Source of the DNA: Nostocoides sp. | GTDB lineage: Bacteria; Actinomycetota; Actinomycetes; Actinomycetales; Dermatophilaceae | NCBI GenBank assembly: GCA_016716625.1 | Contig: JADJVJ010000006.1 | Location: 310,001-374,000 of the forward strand | Reading direction: 5' to 3' | Length of the DNA: 64,000 nt | Shown here: in pieces, positions 19,076-28,055 of the stretch | Layout: each line of letters opens with the position of its first letter | Numbering within the stretch: the first letter of the stretch is position 1 | Position numbers and translations under genes: made by a program | The notes under the pieces: generated by a model | Told to the model about the DNA's origin: nothing | The model's input: only the letters and a program-made list of their open reading frames with translations | The model's database searches: none

Positions 19076-19088
19076 GAGGTGGCCCCGC

Positions 19089-20069
19089 TCAGTCGGCCCG
19101 GCGCGCACTCGCGGCGGCAGCCGCCTCGGCGCGCTCTTCGGGTGAGCGGCGTCCGAACATCTCCATCATGAGGACGACGATGACGGCGAGCAGCAGGCTG
19201 GCGCCGATGGCTGCCGGCAGGAGCGTGGTCAGGGCGGCGGTCCGATCCACCTGGTTGGCCTTGGTGACGAAGATGATGTCGTCGGCCTGGGCCGCCGCCC
19301 ATTCGGTGGCGGCCCGACGGTAGGTCACCTGGGCGCTGGCCTGGTCGTCGGTGGCTGCCTTCACCTGCGCGGAGAGAGTGTTGTAGGAGGCGGTGATCCC
19401 GGCGAGCTCGACGAGTCGCTTCTGGGCGTCACCGATGGGCTTCTCCAGGGCGGCCGCAGCGGTCGCATTGCCGTTGGCGCGGAAGCTCGCCTGCTGCTGC
19501 TGCAGACCATTGATCTTGGCCAGCTGCGCCTGGTAGTCGGCCGGTGGATCCGCGACCCCCTTGTCCTTGATGAACCCGGCAATGGCCGTCGAGGCCTCCT
19601 CGACCTGCATGCGGGCGATCTCCCGCCCCTTGTCGGCGGCCCGGACCCGCGGCTCGAAGATCTCCCGGAGGGCCTGCAGCGCAACGCCCTTGACGACCGG
19701 TTCGACGGTGTCCTTGGTCTTGGAGAAGTACGTGACGGTCATCTGGGCGCTGGCCCCCGCCGGCGCGACCTCGATCCCGGCGCGGATGTCCATGGCGGGC
19801 ACCTTGGTCTCCGCGGCGACGGCGCGAGCGGTCTCGGCCTGGTTGATCGCGGCGGCGTAGGCGGCGACGAACTGGTTGGGTCCCTGGGGGCCGTTGAAGG
19901 AGTTGTTCTCGCCCCCGACCAGGGTTGCGGTGTTCACCGTGGCACTGGACTTGAACTGGGCCGGCCGCAGGAAGGTCCAGCCGACGACGAGCAGCCCCGC
20001 GATCACGGGGACGCCGATGAGGATGCCGAGCCGCCGCCGGGCGATGTTGAGGTAGTCGATGATTTCCAT
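19089..20069 (-). CDS. Wzz-like chain-length determinant protein
   Basis: 326 residues with the polysaccharide co-polymerase layout: a short cytoplasmic start (MEIIDYLNIARRRLG), TM helix ~15-35, an external region with coiled-coil character (~125-270) and a second TM near 285-305. It lacks a fused tyrosine-kinase domain (no Walker A), and no separate kinase is seen in the window. Expected to set polymer chain length together with the neighbouring polymerase. AAGGA lies six bases before the ATG. Co-transcribed with a sulfotransferase upstream (27 bp) and the polymerase downstream. Confidence 0.82.
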   Translation of the reverse strand: MEIIDYLNIARRRLGILIGVPVIAGLLVVGWTFLRPAQFKSSATVNTATLVGGENNSFNGPQGPNQFVAAYAAAINQAETARAVAAETKVPAMDIRAGIEVAPAGASAQMTVTYFSKTKDTVEPVVKGVALQALREIFEPRVRAADKGREIARMQVEEASTAIAGFIKDKGVADPPADYQAQLAKINGLQQQQASFRANGNATAAAALEKPIGDAQKRLVELAGITASYNTLSAQVKAATDDQASAQVTYRRAATEWAAAQADDIIFVTKANQVDRTAALTTLLPAAIGASLLLAVIVVLMMEMFGRRSPEERAEAAAAASARRAD

Positions 20070-20096
20070 GAAGGTTCCTTGCTCGTGCGGCCGGTG

Positions 20097-20924
20097 TCAG
20101 CGGTCGGGCCAGGTGAAGTCCACACCGGGCATGCCGTAAAGGCGTTCGTTGTGCGGACGGTAGTAGTCACGCAGCCGAGTCACCATGTGCTCGGGCATGT
20201 CGCCATACGGGCGGTTCGGGTTCTGCGGGCTCACCTCGTCGAGGGTGTACGCGGACAGGCCGAGGAACTCCCAGACCCGCGCCATCTCCTCGTTGGGCTG
20301 GGCGAAGGCACGCTCGCTCTGCAGGACGAGGATGTTCTCCACCGGGAAGTAGCGGTGCAGTCGCTCGAGGTGGTCGGCGTAGTGGCCGCGCTGCAGGTAG
20401 GCGTGGTAGCGGAACGCCGGGGAGTTGTATGCCGGGTCGCGCCGCAGCTTCTCCTCCTCACCTGCGAGCCGAGCCGGCTCGAGGTCGATGGCCCGCTCGA
20501 AACTCTCAGTCTCCCGGCCCTTGGCGGTCTCGTAGGCGTGGTGACTCCAGGCCCGGGCGAGCGGGTCGCGCAGAACGAGGATGAGCTTGACATCGGGCAG
20601 CTCCGCCGCGATCCGCACGGGTGCCATCGGGTGGAACATGTAGTAGGGGCTCGCCTCGCCGGTGATTCGCCACGGGGCCCGCTGCTTGGGGAAGGCCGAG
20701 CGGAACCACGACCGGCCGCGGGTGTAGTTGACGTCAAAGAAGTGCGTGCCCTTGTCCGTGCGACACGGGGCGACCTCGGGGTGCCGGGTGATCCAGTCGG
20801 CGACCGACGTCGACCCACCGCGTTTGGTACCGACGACGAGGTAGCCGGGCTCCATGCCCTCACCGCGCCAGGCGATCGTCCGCAGGGGGGCCAGGGCATG
20901 GCGCAGATCGCGCGTGCTCGGCAT
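20097..20924 (-). CDS. PAPS-dependent sulfotransferase 1 (heparan N-sulfotransferase-like)
   Basis: 275 residues. The 5'-phosphosulfate-binding loop appears as VGTKRGGSTSVADWI at residues ~30-45, and the 3'-phosphate-binding region as LILVLRDPLARAWSHHAYE. The pattern fits the sulfotransferase family related to heparan-sulfate N- and O-sulfotransferases. It should transfer sulfate from PAPS to a sugar on the repeat unit. First gene of an operon with the chain-length protein and polymerase, which ties sulfation to polymer assembly. No hydrophobic segment, so probably cytoplasmic. Confidence 0.85.
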   Translation of the reverse strand: MPSTRDLRHALAPLRTIAWRGEGMEPGYLVVGTKRGGSTSVADWITRHPEVAPCRTDKGTHFFDVNYTRGRSWFRSAFPKQRAPWRITGEASPYYMFHPMAPVRIAAELPDVKLILVLRDPLARAWSHHAYETAKGRETESFERAIDLEPARLAGEEEKLRRDPAYNSPAFRYHAYLQRGHYADHLERLHRYFPVENILVLQSERAFAQPNEEMARVWEFLGLSAYTLDEVSPQNPNRPYGDMPEHMVTRLRDYYRPHNERLYGMPGVDFTWPDR

Positions 20925-21085
20925 TTCGGATGAACCTCTCGACGGCGGGGCGGGTGGCTATGGCGTGAAGTCCCCCGCCGTGTGTCCCAGGACGGTGTGT
21001 GGGGCTGCCAATCGCGATCCATTCTACGGCGTGCTACGGCATGATGAGCGGGGAACCGTTCACAAGGAATCGAAGGAGCAACCTC

Positions 21086-21772
21086 GTGGGTCGACACGTG
21101 CGCGTCGCCGCTGCCGCGGCGGCCGCTCTTGTGTGCCTGAGTGGGGGGCTGTCCGGATGCAGCGGCCCGGAACCACTCCCGTCGGGCTCCTACGTGGGGA
21201 TGAGCCCTTCGGCCACGGCCTCCAGCTCAAGCACGCCGTCGGCGACGCCCTCGGCACCGACCGGCCCGACCGTGCCCGCGGAAGTGGACTCGGCGGTCGC
21301 CAACCTCGCCGAGCAGCAGCGTCGGCTCCGCGAGACCGACACCAGCCGGAATGCGCTCGCTGCCATCAATGATGGACTGGGCACCACACGCAGCGGCCTG
21401 AAGACGGTCCGGGACTTCGCCTTCGGCACCGAGAAGTCGTGCGCCAAGGTCGCCGCCGGGCTGGCGACGACGAAGTCCGGGGCTGGCGTGGTCACCCGCA
21501 ATGCCCCAGCCGCGTTCACGGCCAACGAACGCCGCCGGGCCGCGGCGGGGGCCGTGTCAACGGCCGCCTCGGCCGTCGAGTCGGCCGTCAAGGCGGCGGG
21601 ACTGGCGATCGCCGCCCTGACGGATGTCGCGGCTGCGGTCAAGGACGCCCGGGCTCAGGCCTCGGACGCCGTCGCCCAGGCCCGGGACGCCGATTCCACG
21701 GCAGCCAAGGCCAAGGCCACCGCCGCCGACCTCGTGGCCACGGCGAGCAGCATCGCGGCGAAGGCCTGCTAG
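21086..21772 (+). CDS. Alanine-rich coiled-coil lipoprotein, unknown function
   Basis: 228 residues from GTG at 21086 (AAGGAG seven bases upstream). Lipobox LSGC near residue 22, a Ser/Thr/Pro linker, then a highly Ala-rich helical region (residues ~65-228). Two cysteines remain in the mature region, one in EKSCAK and one as the last residue, so an intramolecular disulfide is possible. No family recognised. It lies alone on the plus strand between two sulfotransferase operons, and its TAG stop shares a CTAG with the stop of the convergent sulfotransferase gene. Perhaps a periplasm-facing spacer or scaffold; this is a guess. Confidence 0.7.
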   Translation: MGRHVRVAAAAAAALVCLSGGLSGCSGPEPLPSGSYVGMSPSATASSSSTPSATPSAPTGPTVPAEVDSAVANLAEQQRRLRETDTSRNALAAINDGLGTTRSGLKTVRDFAFGTEKSCAKVAAGLATTKSGAGVVTRNAPAAFTANERRRAAAGAVSTAASAVESAVKAAGLAIAALTDVAAAVKDARAQASDAVAQARDADSTAAKAKATAADLVATASSIAAKAC

Positions 21773-22608
21773 GACCGGCGCAGCTGGAATCCGTCGGGGT
21801 CCACGGGCTCGACGCGGGAGAGGTCGCAGACGTCATACCCGTACTCCCAGGCCCGGCCCGCCTGCTTGCGCTCGATCCGTCGACGCTGCCAGCCACCGGG
21901 GCGCCACGGCGAACGGAGCTGTTCCCACCATTGCGCGTAGGACGAGCCGTGGTCGGCGGTGAAGGAGGACCGGTCGATGGGTGCGGACAGAGAGAGGAAG
22001 TCCTCCACCCGAGAGAGCTCGGTATCGGGCTGGCTCACCAAGCGCTCATAGTGGATGACCAGGGCCCGCTTGAGGTGCGGAAGGTCGGCCGCGAGGATGT
22101 CGTGCGCGGTGAGCCAGTGGTCGACCATGCCGCTGAGGGTTTCGAACTTCCGCGGGTTCTTGGAGACGAACCGGCGCCACTTCTTGTTGGAGAGCGCAAC
22201 GGTCACCGGGTGCCGGACGACGACGATGAACGCCGACCCGGGATACATCTCCTGGAGGAACCGGCCCATGATGATGTTCGGCGGGGACTTCTCGACCAGG
22301 AGACGGGCCTCGAGATCCCAGTAGGGCTTCCAGGCATCCAGCATGGCCTGCGCGTTGGCTGGGGAGATGAGCGGCGAGCTCTCGGTGAGGTGCGCCTGCG
22401 CGGCATAGGCGAACCGCCCCGAGCCACCATGCACCTTGGCCTTGGGATAGACCGGCTGCAGATGCTGGCCCTCGTCCTCGCGGACCCCGGTGTTGACCAG
22501 GCCGGAGACCTCCGGGTGCTCGCCGAGAACCTTCGCGAACGGAGTCGTCCCGCTGCGGTGGAGACCGCCGACGAAGACGAGGCGGGTCGGGTCAAGGTCA
22601 GACATCAC
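21769..22608 (-). CDS. PAPS-dependent sulfotransferase 2
   Basis: 279 residues. PAPS loop FVGGLHRSGTTPFAKVL at residues ~12-28 and a 3'-phosphate region AFIVVVRHPVTVALSNKKW. Clearly a different subfamily from the other three copies in the locus, so it probably modifies a different position or sugar. The start is either GTG 22608 (GTGA overlap with the upstream gene) or the adjacent ATG 22605. Last gene of a four-gene overlapping operon; its stop overlaps the convergent lipoprotein gene by 4 bp. Confidence 0.87.
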   Translation of the reverse strand: MMSDLDPTRLVFVGGLHRSGTTPFAKVLGEHPEVSGLVNTGVREDEGQHLQPVYPKAKVHGGSGRFAYAAQAHLTESSPLISPANAQAMLDAWKPYWDLEARLLVEKSPPNIIMGRFLQEMYPGSAFIVVVRHPVTVALSNKKWRRFVSKNPRKFETLSGMVDHWLTAHDILAADLPHLKRALVIHYERLVSQPDTELSRVEDFLSLSAPIDRSSFTADHGSSYAQWWEQLRSPWRPGGWQRRRIERKQAGRAWEYGYDVCDLSRVEPVDPDGFQLRRS

Positions 22609-24044
22609 TGCTCCAGGATCGGGGAAAGGTCGGCGGCCGCACCGGAGAGCTCGACGGGCTCACCGACGGCGGGCGAACCCGCGGTGGCGGTCAGGGGGGT
22701 GAGGGTGACGTCGGCGGGGACGGTGAGAGCGCTCCCAGCCTTCCAGACGTACGCCTTCGTCGCCCCATCACGAGTGAAGCTCACCCCGAGGAGCCCGTCG
22801 GCATCGACCGCACGCACGGAGGCGTTGGTCGCAGCCTCGCGCATGGCGGAGAAGGCCTTGGCCCCGGCCCGGGGCGCCCCGGAGCCGTCGAGCAGGCCGG
22901 AGCGCGGCTCGTCGCTGTTGTCACCGCCCGGATTGAAGGCCAGCGGCAGCCAGATGACCATCGTCGAACCGCCCGCGATGAGGGTCGCCGAGGTGCGCAC
23001 GACGTCGGAGGCCATCTCGGCCTCGGACGGATCGCGGCCCTTGACGAAGGATCCGACCTCCCAGGCCTGGAGTTCGATGCCCGCGGGGGTGGTCGCCTTG
23101 AGGTACTCGACGAGCAGCGGCGCGGCCTCGGGGGCCTCGTAGAAGTGCACCTGGCGGATGTCGGCGAGCCCGCTGGCGAGGATGCGCTCATCGGCGGCGA
23201 GCATCGCGAGGTTGCGCTTGGCCTGGTCCCCGGCGAGCATCTCGTCGAGTTCGGCCCGGTTCGTGACGCGGACGATTTGCCGTCCGCGCACCCCGATTCT
23301 CCGCTCGTAGTACGCGTTCCAGGCGTCGATCGCCTCGGCTTCCTTGCCCTGGGCGAGCAGGCGCGTGACGATCGCGGCCCCGTATGCCGTGCTGCTGATG
23401 CCGCCGTCGCTGATTCGAGCGCTCGGGTCGGCGGCCTTGATCGCCTTGGCAGCGACCGCGAAGAGCTGTTCGAACTCGGCACCGGTCCCGGACCAGAAGG
23501 TCTCCCCGTTGATCTCGTTCTCCACGGCATACGTATGCACCCCGCGCGGGGAGTACCGCTGCACCACGGAGGTGACGAAAGCGGCGTACGCCGCGAGGTC
23601 CTTGGGCAGCCGCGACTCGGACTTGTTCTTGGCACCTCGGGTGAACTTGGCGGTGCCGCCGGTGACGGCGCACGTGCCGGTGCGGATTTTGAGCATCATC
23701 TCCACGCCGAGGTCGCGGCTGCGATCCACGACCCGGTCGAGCAGCGCCCAGTCCGGCGGTCCGCCGGTGGGGCTCACATCGCACCACTGGAACTCGAAGA
23801 AGGTCACCCCGGGGGCTTGGCTGCGGATCCAGGACTCGGCCGACGCCACCTTGTTCCAGTCCCACTTGCTCCCGAAACGGACCGGGACCGAGGGCCCGGA
23901 GGAACTCGGGCTGGGGCTCGGACTGCTCGGCGACGAAGCGCTCGGGGTCGGGGTGGGTGTCGGGTCGGGGGTGGAACTCGTGCACCCGGCCAGGGCCAGG
24001 GCGGCCGCGGTGATGCCGGCGGCGAGCAGACGGTGGGGGGTCAT
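22605..24044 (-). CDS. Glycoside-hydrolase-like secreted lipoprotein (clan GH-A type)
   Basis: 479 residues from MTPHRLLAAG. Lipobox LAGC (LALAGCTSS) around residues 16-20 and a Pro/Ser/Thr linker to ~50, then a TIM-barrel-like domain. Catalytic candidates fit a retaining clan-A hydrolase of GH39/GH5 type: the acid/base Glu in YAVENEINGE and the nucleophile Glu in ELQAWEVGS. A small beta-domain follows from ~400. The ATG at 24044 overlaps the preceding sulfotransferase stop as ATGA. Probably trims or remodels the exported polymer on the outer face; substrate unknown. Confidence 0.78.
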   Translation of the reverse strand: MTPHRLLAAGITAAALALAGCTSSTPDPTPTPTPSASSPSSPSPSPSSSGPSVPVRFGSKWDWNKVASAESWIRSQAPGVTFFEFQWCDVSPTGGPPDWALLDRVVDRSRDLGVEMMLKIRTGTCAVTGGTAKFTRGAKNKSESRLPKDLAAYAAFVTSVVQRYSPRGVHTYAVENEINGETFWSGTGAEFEQLFAVAAKAIKAADPSARISDGGISSTAYGAAIVTRLLAQGKEAEAIDAWNAYYERRIGVRGRQIVRVTNRAELDEMLAGDQAKRNLAMLAADERILASGLADIRQVHFYEAPEAAPLLVEYLKATTPAGIELQAWEVGSFVKGRDPSEAEMASDVVRTSATLIAGGSTMVIWLPLAFNPGGDNSDEPRSGLLDGSGAPRAGAKAFSAMREAATNASVRAVDADGLLGVSFTRDGATKAYVWKAGSALTVPADVTLTPLTATAGSPAVGEPVELSGAAADLSPILEQ

Positions 24045-25003
24045 CGTGGGTCCTCGGCGCGGCGGGTCGCCTCCAGCCGGGCGCTCATCGCCTCGACCAT
24101 GTCTTGGACCCGCGGATCGATGTCGAGCGGGGCACTGCCATGGGACTGCCGGGGTTCGACGTGCGCGCACAGCTGCGGCGAGTACGGCACCTCGAGGAAC
24201 GCGCAGACCCGCTGCATTTCGGTCACCGGGTCGGCGGCGAAGTCGTCGTAGCTCACCAGCAGGACATCGTCGCGGGCATCGAGGCCGAGGTCGTAGAACT
24301 GCTGGTTGCGGAGCACCCAGTACAGCGCTGAGGCGGTGTGTTCGCTCATCGTCTCGGCATCGAAGGACGCGGCGAGGGCCGTCATGTCGGGAGTGTGCCG
24401 ACGGCCCTGCCACCGATCCGCGGGGTTGCCGGTCGCGACCGCCTCGACGGCGATAAGCGGTGCCTTACCAAACTTGGAGACCTCGGAGCGAGCCCGGTCG
24501 TGCGCGTTGCGATAGACCCAGAGCGCCCGCGCCCGGCCGGGGGCGAAGAGGTCGAGCAACTCGTCGGTGCGCTGGCTGTCGCAGAGCGGCTTGATGAGCA
24601 CGAGGCGGTGCCGGGAGGCGTCGACCAGGGCACGCAGGGCCGTATCGGAGCGGAGCTGGAAACGCTCGAAGAGAGCCTTGTCGTTCTCGTTGCGGACCTC
24701 GACCGAGGGGTCCTCATCGAACCCCCGCATGAGCATGTTCGTCCCGGAGCGCTGTAGCCCCACGACGAGGACCGGGCGGGCGGTCCCCGCGGGCACGCCA
24801 TGCCGGGAACGCCACCTGGCTTTGGACACCGCGGTACGGATCCGCTCCCGCGGGTCGAGCCGGTCCTCCTCGACGAGACGGTGGAACCCCTCGGTGCGCG
24901 CCCAGTAGGCGTGCCGGATGGCCTTGCGGAGCAGGTAGTGGGCCCGGGACTCGGGCCCCGTCGGTGGTTGGGACCACCGATCGAGCAGGTCGCCTTTAGC
25001 CAT
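24041..25003 (-). CDS. PAPS-dependent sulfotransferase 3
   Basis: 320 residues. PAPS loop VLVVGLQRSGTNMLMRGF at ~75-92 and ARALWVYRNAHDRARSEVSKFG as the 3'-phosphate region. YYDLGLDARDD-like C-terminal part and a conserved LLVSYDDFAADP fit the sulfotransferase family. Start ATG at 25003 overlaps the end of the preceding gene by 8 bp and has GGGGGG upstream. Part of the operon hypothetical, ST3, hydrolase, ST2. Confidence 0.85.
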   Translation of the reverse strand: MAKGDLLDRWSQPPTGPESRAHYLLRKAIRHAYWARTEGFHRLVEEDRLDPRERIRTAVSKARWRSRHGVPAGTARPVLVVGLQRSGTNMLMRGFDEDPSVEVRNENDKALFERFQLRSDTALRALVDASRHRLVLIKPLCDSQRTDELLDLFAPGRARALWVYRNAHDRARSEVSKFGKAPLIAVEAVATGNPADRWQGRRHTPDMTALAASFDAETMSEHTASALYWVLRNQQFYDLGLDARDDVLLVSYDDFAADPVTEMQRVCAFLEVPYSPQLCAHVEPRQSHGSAPLDIDPRVQDMVEAMSARLEATRRAEDPR

Positions 25004-25799
25004 GGTTGCCCCCCGAAGCCTGGTATGCCGAGCGTGCTCGCTCATGTGCCTCAACGATTCGGCGCAGCTCGGTGATCCGCTCCGGGGCCTGCTCCGCGAC
25101 GGTCTTCTCCAGGGCGTCCAGAGTGTCCAGGGCCAGGCCCCGGGCACCAGGAACGTACCCCGGCGCGACGAAGGCGACATAGTCGGCCTCGGAGAGCGGC
25201 ACGTGCCGCAGCAGGATCGAGGTGTTGTCAAGGACCGGACGCGGCCTCGGGTCGACCCGATACATCGCCGGCTCCAGAGCCGAACCCGCGCGCAGCAGCA
25301 GGGCGAGCCGGTGACCACCATCGCCCACATGCAGGGAGCGGCCGAACGGCAGGCCGGTATCCGTGCTCTGCAGCCCGCGGGTCGAGCGCAGGGTCACCGG
25401 GTAGCGGGTGTCGTACCCGGTCTTGGAGAACGAGGCGAAGGTGTCGACGGCCTTGCGGACCCGCTCGCGATAGTCCGCCATGAGCGCGGCGTCGTCCTTG
25501 AGCAACCACGGCCGGAACCGGGCGGCCTCGATCTCCCGGAACCACACGACATACGGATGGCTCTTGCTGCGGGTGAGGAAGTCCTCGATGGGCTCCTGCT
25601 CGGGCCGGGTGGCAATAGCCTCGAACATCGCCGCGCGGATGTGCACGTCGTAGCGCAGCGGCGAGATGAGCCACTCGATATCGACGACCTCACGGCCGGG
25701 GCTCTTGGGTCGCCACGTCACCGCCCGGCGGATGGTCCGGGCCGCGGTGGCGGGCAAGGAACGGCGCACGTGCTCACTTCGCTCTCGGGGTGGGGGCAC
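24996..25799 (-). CDS. Hypothetical protein with ParB/sulfiredoxin-like motif
   Basis: 267 residues, no signal peptide or membrane segment. I do not recognise a named family. The segment LHVGDGGHRLALLLRAG, followed by MYRVDPRP, resembles the DG-x-HR-x-A core of the ParB/sulfiredoxin-type nucleotide-binding fold (Asp-Gly-Gly-His-Arg). The N-terminal half (IEWLISPLRYDVHIR) looks specific to this gene. First gene of an operon with two sulfotransferases and the hydrolase, so its role is probably in making or modifying the polysaccharide. An ATP-dependent enzyme or a kinase-like modifier is possible but unproven. Confidence 0.6.
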   Translation of the reverse strand: MPPPRERSEHVRRSLPATAARTIRRAVTWRPKSPGREVVDIEWLISPLRYDVHIRAAMFEAIATRPEQEPIEDFLTRSKSHPYVVWFREIEAARFRPWLLKDDAALMADYRERVRKAVDTFASFSKTGYDTRYPVTLRSTRGLQSTDTGLPFGRSLHVGDGGHRLALLLRAGSALEPAMYRVDPRPRPVLDNTSILLRHVPLSEADYVAFVAPGYVPGARGLALDTLDALEKTVAEQAPERITELRRIVEAHERARSAYQASGGNHG

Positions 25800-25874
25800 T
25801 CTGACATCCCCCAGGAACGCCAGACCTCGACAAGTTTACGTCCGCGAGCGCGGTGGTGTGGTGGACTTGGCGCT

Positions 25875-27116
25875 GTGCGGATCCTCCACGTGAACAAGTT
25901 CCTTTACCGCCGCGGCGGCGCGGAGGGCTACATGTTCGACGTTGCCTCGCTCCAACGGGACCGCGGCGACGCCGTCGACCACTGGGGGATGCGCCACCCG
26001 GAGAACGTCGACGGGCTCCCTTTGGCGGACACCTTTGCGCCGCATGTCGAGCTGGAACCGGCCCCGGGCGGACTGGCCGGGCTCGCCGCGGCGGCCCGGA
26101 TGGTGTGGCATCCGCCGAGCCGGACCGGCCTGGAGCAGGCGATCGCGCGCTTCCTGCCCGACGTCGTGCACTATCACAACGTCTATCACCAGCTCTCCCC
26201 CGCCATCCTGCGGGCGGTGGCCGACGCCGGGATCCCCTCGGTGATGACCCTGCACGACTACAAACTGGCCTGCCCAAACTACCAACTCCTCGACCACGGG
26301 CAGATCTGCGAGGCCTGTGTCACGGGGGGTACCTGGAACGCCGCGCGCCGGCGCTGCAAGGGCGGTTCACTCGGTGGCAGTGTCGTGCTCGCCATCGAGT
26401 CGGGCATCCACCGGGCCCTGAACGCCTACGACCCGGTCGACCACTTCATCTCCCCCAGCCACTTCCTGCGTCACGTCATGCTCCGCAGCGGCCTCGCCAA
26501 GGATCGGATCCGCACCATCCACAACGTGGTCGACCTCCCCGCGCGCCCGCAGGCGGAGGTGAGCGAGCCCCGGGTCGTCTTCGCCGGGCGGCTCTCCCAT
26601 GAGAAGGGCGTGGAGACCCTGGTTCGCGCGGCCGGCTTGCTCCCCGACGGCGTCCATGTCGACATCGCCGGTGACGGGCCGCTGCGCGCCGAGCTGCAGG
26701 CCCTTGCGGAGCAGGTCGCCCCGGGCCGGGTGACCTTCCACGGCCGGCTCACCAGCGACGTGCTCGCCCCGCTGGTCCACCGCTGCATGGCGATGGCCGT
26801 GCCGTCCCGGTGGTTCGAGAACCAGCCGATGACGATCCTGGAGTCGTTCGCGGCGAGCGTTCCGCCGATCGTGACCGCCCTGGGTGGGATGCCGGAACTC
26901 GTTGACGACGGCGTGCAGGGGCTGGTCGTCCCGCACGACGACCCGGCGGCTCTCGCCGGTGCCATCCGTCGGCTCGCCGAGGACCCCGAGGTGGCCCGCG
27001 CCATGGGCCGGGCGGGGCGGGCTCGCCTGGACCGTGAGTTCACCGCCGCGGGTCACCTCGCCGCGCTCGACGAGGCGTATGCCGTTGCCGGTGCGCGCCG
27101 TCGTGCGAAGATCTAA
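25875..27116 (+). CDS. GT4-family glycosyltransferase
   Basis: 413 residues from GTG at 25875 (VRILHVNKFLYRRGG). GT-B fold: the N-terminal glycine-rich acceptor side (RRGGAEGYMF), a Cys-containing segment (CPNYQLL...CEACVTGG) typical of this GT4 subgroup, and a C-terminal nucleotide-sugar site with AGRLSHEKGVETL and an E-x7-E motif (ENQPMTILE). Adds a sugar to the lipid-linked repeat unit on the cytoplasmic side. Upstream start codons in the same frame were rejected because they run through the divergent gene. Six bp before sulfotransferase 4. Confidence 0.88.
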   Translation: MRILHVNKFLYRRGGAEGYMFDVASLQRDRGDAVDHWGMRHPENVDGLPLADTFAPHVELEPAPGGLAGLAAAARMVWHPPSRTGLEQAIARFLPDVVHYHNVYHQLSPAILRAVADAGIPSVMTLHDYKLACPNYQLLDHGQICEACVTGGTWNAARRRCKGGSLGGSVVLAIESGIHRALNAYDPVDHFISPSHFLRHVMLRSGLAKDRIRTIHNVVDLPARPQAEVSEPRVVFAGRLSHEKGVETLVRAAGLLPDGVHVDIAGDGPLRAELQALAEQVAPGRVTFHGRLTSDVLAPLVHRCMAMAVPSRWFENQPMTILESFAASVPPIVTALGGMPELVDDGVQGLVVPHDDPAALAGAIRRLAEDPEVARAMGRAGRARLDREFTAAGHLAALDEAYAVAGARRRAKI

Positions 27117-27122
27117 GACGCC

Positions 27123-28055
27123 ATGACGACACCCATCCGCTTGCTCTTCGTCGCCGGCGCCGGCCGCAGCGGCACGACCATCCTCAACACCATCCTCGGC
27201 CAGGTGCCGGGGTTCGTCTCCGTGGGTGAGGTCCGCTACATCTGGGAGCGCGCCTTCGGGGAGAACCACCGCTGCGGGTGCGGTGAGCCGTTCGCGGACT
27301 GCCCGTTCTGGTCCGACGTCATCGCTCGGGCCTTCGGCCCGGCCGGGCCGCCAGCCCCAGAGCCGGTCTCCCGGGACCTGCTTTCCCGACTTCGGATCCT
27401 GCACGTCCCGGCAATGATCGCCCGCTCCGCCCTCGACCGCCCGACGGTGCCGCCGCACCACAACGACGCCGCCATCCACGCCATCTACCGAGCCCTCGCG
27501 GACACTCCTGGGGTCGAGGTCATCGTCGACTCCTCGAAGCTGCCCCCGTACGGCAAGCTGCTCGAACGCCTCCCCGGGGTCGACCTGCGGGTGGTCAACG
27601 TGGTCCGCGACCCTCGGGCCAATGCCTGGTCCTGGCGGCGGGTCAAGCAGACCGGGGACACCGACAAGAACGAGACCATGGAACAGCTCGAGCTGTGGCG
27701 CAGTTCGCTGGTCTGGAGCGCCTGGAACGTGCTCATCGCCCGTTGGTTCCCGGCGAGCGCGCGGAGCATCACCGTCCGCTACGAGGACTTCGTCGCCAGG
27801 CCCCGCGAGACCACCGCCCGGATCGTCGCCATGGCCGGCGGCGACGCGAGTGCCCTGCCGTTCGTCGATGAGCACACCGCGACCCTGGCCCGCACGCATA
27901 CCGTGGCCGGCAACCCCAACCGGCACCAGAGCGGCACCGTGGCGCTGCGGGTGGACGACGAATGGGCCACCGCCATGCCCGCGGCCCAGAAGTGGTTCGT
28001 GACTGCGCTCACCTTCCCGCTCATCCGCCGTCTGGGCTACCGCTTCCGGGTCTGA
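27123..28055 (+). CDS. PAPS-dependent sulfotransferase 4
   Basis: 310 residues. PAPS loop FVAGAGRSGTTILNTILG at ~10-27, 3'-phosphate region VVNVVRDPRANAWSW, and a compact cysteine cluster CGCGEPFADCPFW at ~58-70 seen in one bacterial sulfotransferase subgroup. SITVRYEDFVARP is the usual C-terminal landmark. It follows the GT4 gene by 6 bp, so a sugar-adding and a sulfating enzyme are made together. Predicted cytoplasmic. Confidence 0.88.
   Translation: MTTPIRLLFVAGAGRSGTTILNTILGQVPGFVSVGEVRYIWERAFGENHRCGCGEPFADCPFWSDVIARAFGPAGPPAPEPVSRDLLSRLRILHVPAMIARSALDRPTVPPHHNDAAIHAIYRALADTPGVEVIVDSSKLPPYGKLLERLPGVDLRVVNVVRDPRANAWSWRRVKQTGDTDKNETMEQLELWRSSLVWSAWNVLIARWFPASARSITVRYEDFVARPRETTARIVAMAGGDASALPFVDEHTATLARTHTVAGNPNRHQSGTVALRVDDEWATAMPAAQKWFVTALTFPLIRRLGYRFRV

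Noticed and set aside
19076..19108. Longer start for the polymerase gene at GTG 19108
   Set aside because: It would overlap the wzz-like gene by 20 bp, and ATG 19075 is the better initiation codon; it remains possible.
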